The position numbers and the translations under genes are program-made. A DNA stretch of 8,119 nt. Origin: Actinomycetota bacterium. GTDB taxonomy: Bacteria; Actinomycetota; Thermoleophilia; Gaiellales; Gaiellaceae. Location of the stretch: the NCBI GenBank assembly GCA_016870235.1, contig VGCB01000102.1:1-8119 (forward strand), given 5' to 3'. Shown one piece after another: positions 6,119 through 8,119 of the stretch (position 1 is the stretch's first letter; each line of letters begins with the position of its first letter). Below the pieces are notes generated by a model, which worked only from the letters and a program-made list of their open reading frames with translations, was not told the origin of the DNA and ran no database searches.

Positions 6119-7336
6119 TCAGTCCTGGAGGGAGGCGAGCGCGTCCTCCCACGTCGCACCCGCCTCGATCGCCTTCCTGCTCCGCAGCAGGAGCTTCGGA
6201 GCGTCCACGGCGAGCGCGCCGACGACGCGCCCGTCCTCCCGGTACCAGGCGAGGAAGGGTGCCGACCCGATCGTGCCGTCGACCGCGGCGACGTCGGGGC
6301 TCGCGACGCCGACGAACTGGATGCGCACGCCGTACTGATCCGACCAGACGAAGTTGGAGCCGCGGAACGGGCCCGTGTCCTCGCCGATCAGGCCGCGCGC
6401 GACGTGGCCAGCCTGCTCGGAGGCGTTCGTCCAGTGCTCGACGCGCATCCTGCGGCCGCCGAAGAGCGCGTTCGGCCAGCTGCAGACGTCGCCGATCGCG
6501 CTGACCCCCGGCGCCGAGGCGCGCAGGCGGTCGTCGCAGACGACGCCGTTGCCGAGCTCGAGCCCGGAGCCCTCGAGCCAGGCCGTCGCCGGGACGGCGC
6601 CGACGCCGACGACGACGAGATCCGGCTCGATCGCCGTGCCGTCGGTGAGGTGGAGGCGCCCGGCACGCGCGCCGTCCCGCTCGACCCGCTCGACCGTGAC
6701 GCCGAGGCGCAAGTCGGTCCCGTTCTCGCGGTGCAGCGCCGCGAAGCCGTTGCCGAGCTCGGCGCCGAGCACGCGCTGCAGCGGCACCGGATCGAGCTCG
6801 AGAACGGTCACGTCGATCCCGCGCTCCCGCGCCGCGGACGCGATCTCGGAGCCGATGAAGCCGGCGCCGACGACGACCACGTGGCCCGCGTGCACGAGAT
6901 CGTCCCGGAGCCGGATCGCCTCGTCGAGCGTCCGCAGCGTCATCGCGTTCTCGAGCCCGTCGAAGAGCGGAAGGCTGCGCGCGACCGACCCGGTCGCGAT
7001 CACGAGCTCGTCGTACCCGACGGGCCCGGCGTCGGTCGCGAGCTCCCTGCGCGCGGAGTCGAGACCCGTCGCGCGCACGCCGAGTCGCAGGTCGAGATCG
7101 AGCTCGCCGAGGCGCTCGCGCGGTCTCAGCGCGACGCTCTCGGGATCGCGGAGGCCGAGCAGCACGTCCTTGGAGAGGGGCGGCCGGTCGTAGGGCGGGA
7201 CGTCCTCCTCGCCGACGAGCACGATCTCGTCCTCCCAGCCGAGCCGCCGGAGCGTCTCGGCGACCCGGAGGCCCGCGAGGCCGGCACCCGCGACGACGAC
7301 ACGCCTGCTGCTCACGCTCCGCACGTTATCGGGCAC
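6119..7336 (-). CDS. FAD-dependent NAD(P)H ferredoxin reductase
   Basis: A 405-residue flavoprotein of the oxygenase-coupled ferredoxin reductase family (putidaredoxin reductase/BphA4-like), moving electrons from NAD(P)H through FAD to a ferredoxin. Seen in order: FAD-binding G-A-G-L-A-G (17-22), the family motif Y-D-R-P-P-L-S-K (49-56), A-T-G-S (114-117), the NAD(P)-binding G-A-G-F-I-G-S-E (157-164), the second FAD motif V-S-A-I-G-D-V (278-284), and a C-terminal domain starting near residue 325 with W-S-D-Q-Y (331-335). Length is usual for the family. The listed start is GTG 7336, with GGGGA four bases upstream. GTG 7315 (398 residues) is an alternative that places the first beta strand almost at the N-terminus. 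First gene of the operon with ferredoxin and dehydrogenase, divergent from the MDR gene. Likely serves a cytochrome P450 or other oxygenase encoded elsewhere. Confidence 0.92.
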   Translation of the reverse strand: MPDNVRSVSSRRVVVAGAGLAGLRVAETLRRLGWEDEIVLVGEEDVPPYDRPPLSKDVLLGLRDPESVALRPRERLGELDLDLRLGVRATGLDSARRELATDAGPVGYDELVIATGSVARSLPLFDGLENAMTLRTLDEAIRLRDDLVHAGHVVVVGAGFIGSEIASAARERGIDVTVLELDPVPLQRVLGAELGNGFAALHRENGTDLRLGVTVERVERDGARAGRLHLTDGTAIEPDLVVVGVGAVPATAWLEGSGLELGNGVVCDDRLRASAPGVSAIGDVCSWPNALFGGRRMRVEHWTNASEQAGHVARGLIGEDTGPFRGSNFVWSDQYGVRIQFVGVASPDVAAVDGTIGSAPFLAWYREDGRVVGALAVDAPKLLLRSRKAIEAGATWEDALASLQD

Positions 7337-7352
7337 GACGTCCCCGGTTCGA

Positions 7353-7358
7353 TAGGCT
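7353..7358 (+). promoter_or_regulatory. Possible -10 box for the MDR-family gene
   Basis: TAGGCT (TANNNT form) lies 37 bases before the ATG at 7396, in the 59-base divergent spacer. No convincing -35 is seen at 16-18 bases upstream, so this is a weak call. Confidence 0.25.
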
Positions 7359-7383
7359 CGTCACCCCCGATCCCGACCCGAGC

Positions 7384-7389
7384 GAGGAG
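7384..7389 (+). promoter_or_regulatory. Ribosome binding site of the MDR-family gene
   Basis: GAGGAG lies six bases before ATG 7396, good strength and spacing, and fixes this start. Confidence 0.65.
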
Positions 7390-7395
7390 CACCCG

Positions 7396-8119
7396 ATGAA
7401 GGCGATCGTCCTGCGCGAGCTAGGTGGGCCGCGGCAGCTCTCACTCGAGGAGCTGCCCGAGCCCGAGCCCGCCGAGGGCGAGGTCGTCGTGCGGCTCGCC
7501 GCGGCGGCGCTGAACCGGCGGGATCTCTTCATCACCCACGGCCTCTACCCGGGCATCGTGCTCCCCAACGTCCTCGGCTCGGACGGGACGGGAGCCGTGA
7601 TTCGCAGCGGGGAGGGCGCCGACGGCGCTCCCGCCGGGGACGTCGTGATCCTGCCGTCGCTCGGCTGGGGCGACGACCCGCGCGCCCCGCTCCCGTCGTT
7701 CACGATCCTCGGCGTCCCGAAGCACGGCACGTTCGCGGAGCAGATCGCGGTGCCGGCGGAGAACGTCTTCCCGAAGCCGGCGCACCTGACGGTGAACGAG
7801 GCAGCGGCGCTTCCGCTCGGCGGCGTCACCGCGTACCGGGCGCTCGTCACCAAGGGCGGGCTCCGCGCGGGCGAGCGCGTCCTCGTTCCCGGCATCGGCG
7901 GCGGCGTCGCGACGATGTGCGTCCAGTTCGCCGCCGCGCTCGGCGCCGAGGTCTGGGTGACGTCGGGGCGCGCGGAGAAGGTCGAGCGGGCAAAGGAGCT
8001 CGGCGCGGCCGGGGGCCTGGTCACCGGCAGCGACGACTACCCCGCCCAGCTCAAGAGCCTCACGGGATCGTTCGACCTCGTCGTCGACTCGATCGGCGGA
8101 GCGCTCTTCAAGGACCTCG
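7396..8119 (+). CDS. MDR-superfamily dehydrogenase, quinone oxidoreductase-like, zinc-independent (partial, 3' end cut)
   Basis: The first 241 residues are present; the gene runs off the right edge. The GroES-like catalytic domain spans about residues 1-125, with L-N-R-R-D (39-43) where zinc alcohol dehydrogenases have the catalytic cysteine, and L-G-S-D-G-T-G (60-66) where they have G-H-E. The region 87-105 lacks the four cysteines of the structural zinc lobe. So it should be a zinc-free NAD(P)H-dependent reductase of the quinone oxidoreductase type. The segment E-A-A-A-L-P-L (135-141) and the nucleotide-binding glycine loop P-G-I-G-G-G-V-A (165-172) are typical, followed by S-G-R-A-E-K (190-195), usually the NADP(H)-binding turn. 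ATG 7396 has GAGGAG six bases upstream. It is divergent from the ferredoxin reductase operon. Substrate unknown. Confidence 0.88.
   Translation, partial: MKAIVLRELGGPRQLSLEELPEPEPAEGEVVVRLAAAALNRRDLFITHGLYPGIVLPNVLGSDGTGAVIRSGEGADGAPAGDVVILPSLGWGDDPRAPLPSFTILGVPKHGTFAEQIAVPAENVFPKPAHLTVNEAAALPLGGVTAYRALVTKGGLRAGERVLVPGIGGGVATMCVQFAAALGAEVWVTSGRAEKVERAKELGAAGGLVTGSDDYPAQLKSLTGSFDLVVDSIGGALFKDL

Noticed and set aside
5898..6152. 84-residue ferredoxin starting at ATG 6152
   Set aside because: It would overlap the reductase gene and lacks a ribosome binding site, while GTG 6095 has AAAGGAG at ideal spacing.
4521..6338. Plus-strand open frame of 605 codons across the secreted protein, dehydrogenase and ferredoxin genes
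   Set aside because: It overlaps real genes on both strands and its translation is arginine-rich low-complexity sequence; a GC-bias shadow.

Overview
The window is GC-rich DNA (roughly 70% by eye) with short intergenic gaps, GTG starts and coding on both strands. Together with a [3Fe-4S]-type ferredoxin, TANNNT-like -10 boxes and a GlnT/GlxBCD cassette, this suggests a high-GC actinobacterium, possibly of the Thermoleophilia type. That placement is an inference from style, not from a marker gene.

Region A (1-3221, minus strand, read right to left) is a tight operon: a GlnT-type (type III) glutamine synthetase-like ligase, a class II glutamine amidotransferase (GlxB/MgsA-like), a GXGXG-domain protein (GlxC/MgsB-like), and the first 30 codons of a probable FMN-binding glutamate synthase domain protein (GlxD/MgsC-like), cut by the left edge. 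The last three together equal the three parts of a glutamate synthase large subunit, split into separate polypeptides and in a different order. The same set of families makes gamma-glutamylmethylamide synthetase plus N-methylglutamate synthase in methylamine-using bacteria, so the operon either assimilates ammonia through glutamine/glutamate or handles methylamine. The sequence alone does not decide which. A plausible promoter lies just upstream.

Region B (3321-4468, minus) is a 6-phosphofructokinase gene with PPi-type active-site signatures. It is broken twice: by a one-base frameshift near 4006 and by an amber codon at 3741-3743 in place of an expected tyrosine. All other motifs are intact, so the lesions are either very recent or sequence errors.

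Region C (4469-4986) has a short divergent spacer with a perfect 7+3+7 palindrome, then a small secreted NTF2-like protein on the plus strand.

Region D (4995-7336, minus) is a three-gene operon: FAD-dependent ferredoxin reductase, a 65-residue [3Fe-4S]-type ferredoxin and a 3-hydroxyisobutyrate dehydrogenase-family oxidoreductase. The first two form an NAD(P)H-to-ferredoxin electron chain of the kind that feeds cytochrome P450s, but no P450 lies in the window.

Region E (7396 to the right edge, plus) is the first 241 codons of a zinc-independent MDR-family (quinone oxidoreductase-like) dehydrogenase, divergent from region D across 59 bases. No RNA genes, mobile elements, CRISPR arrays or gene-free stretches above 300 bases were seen.
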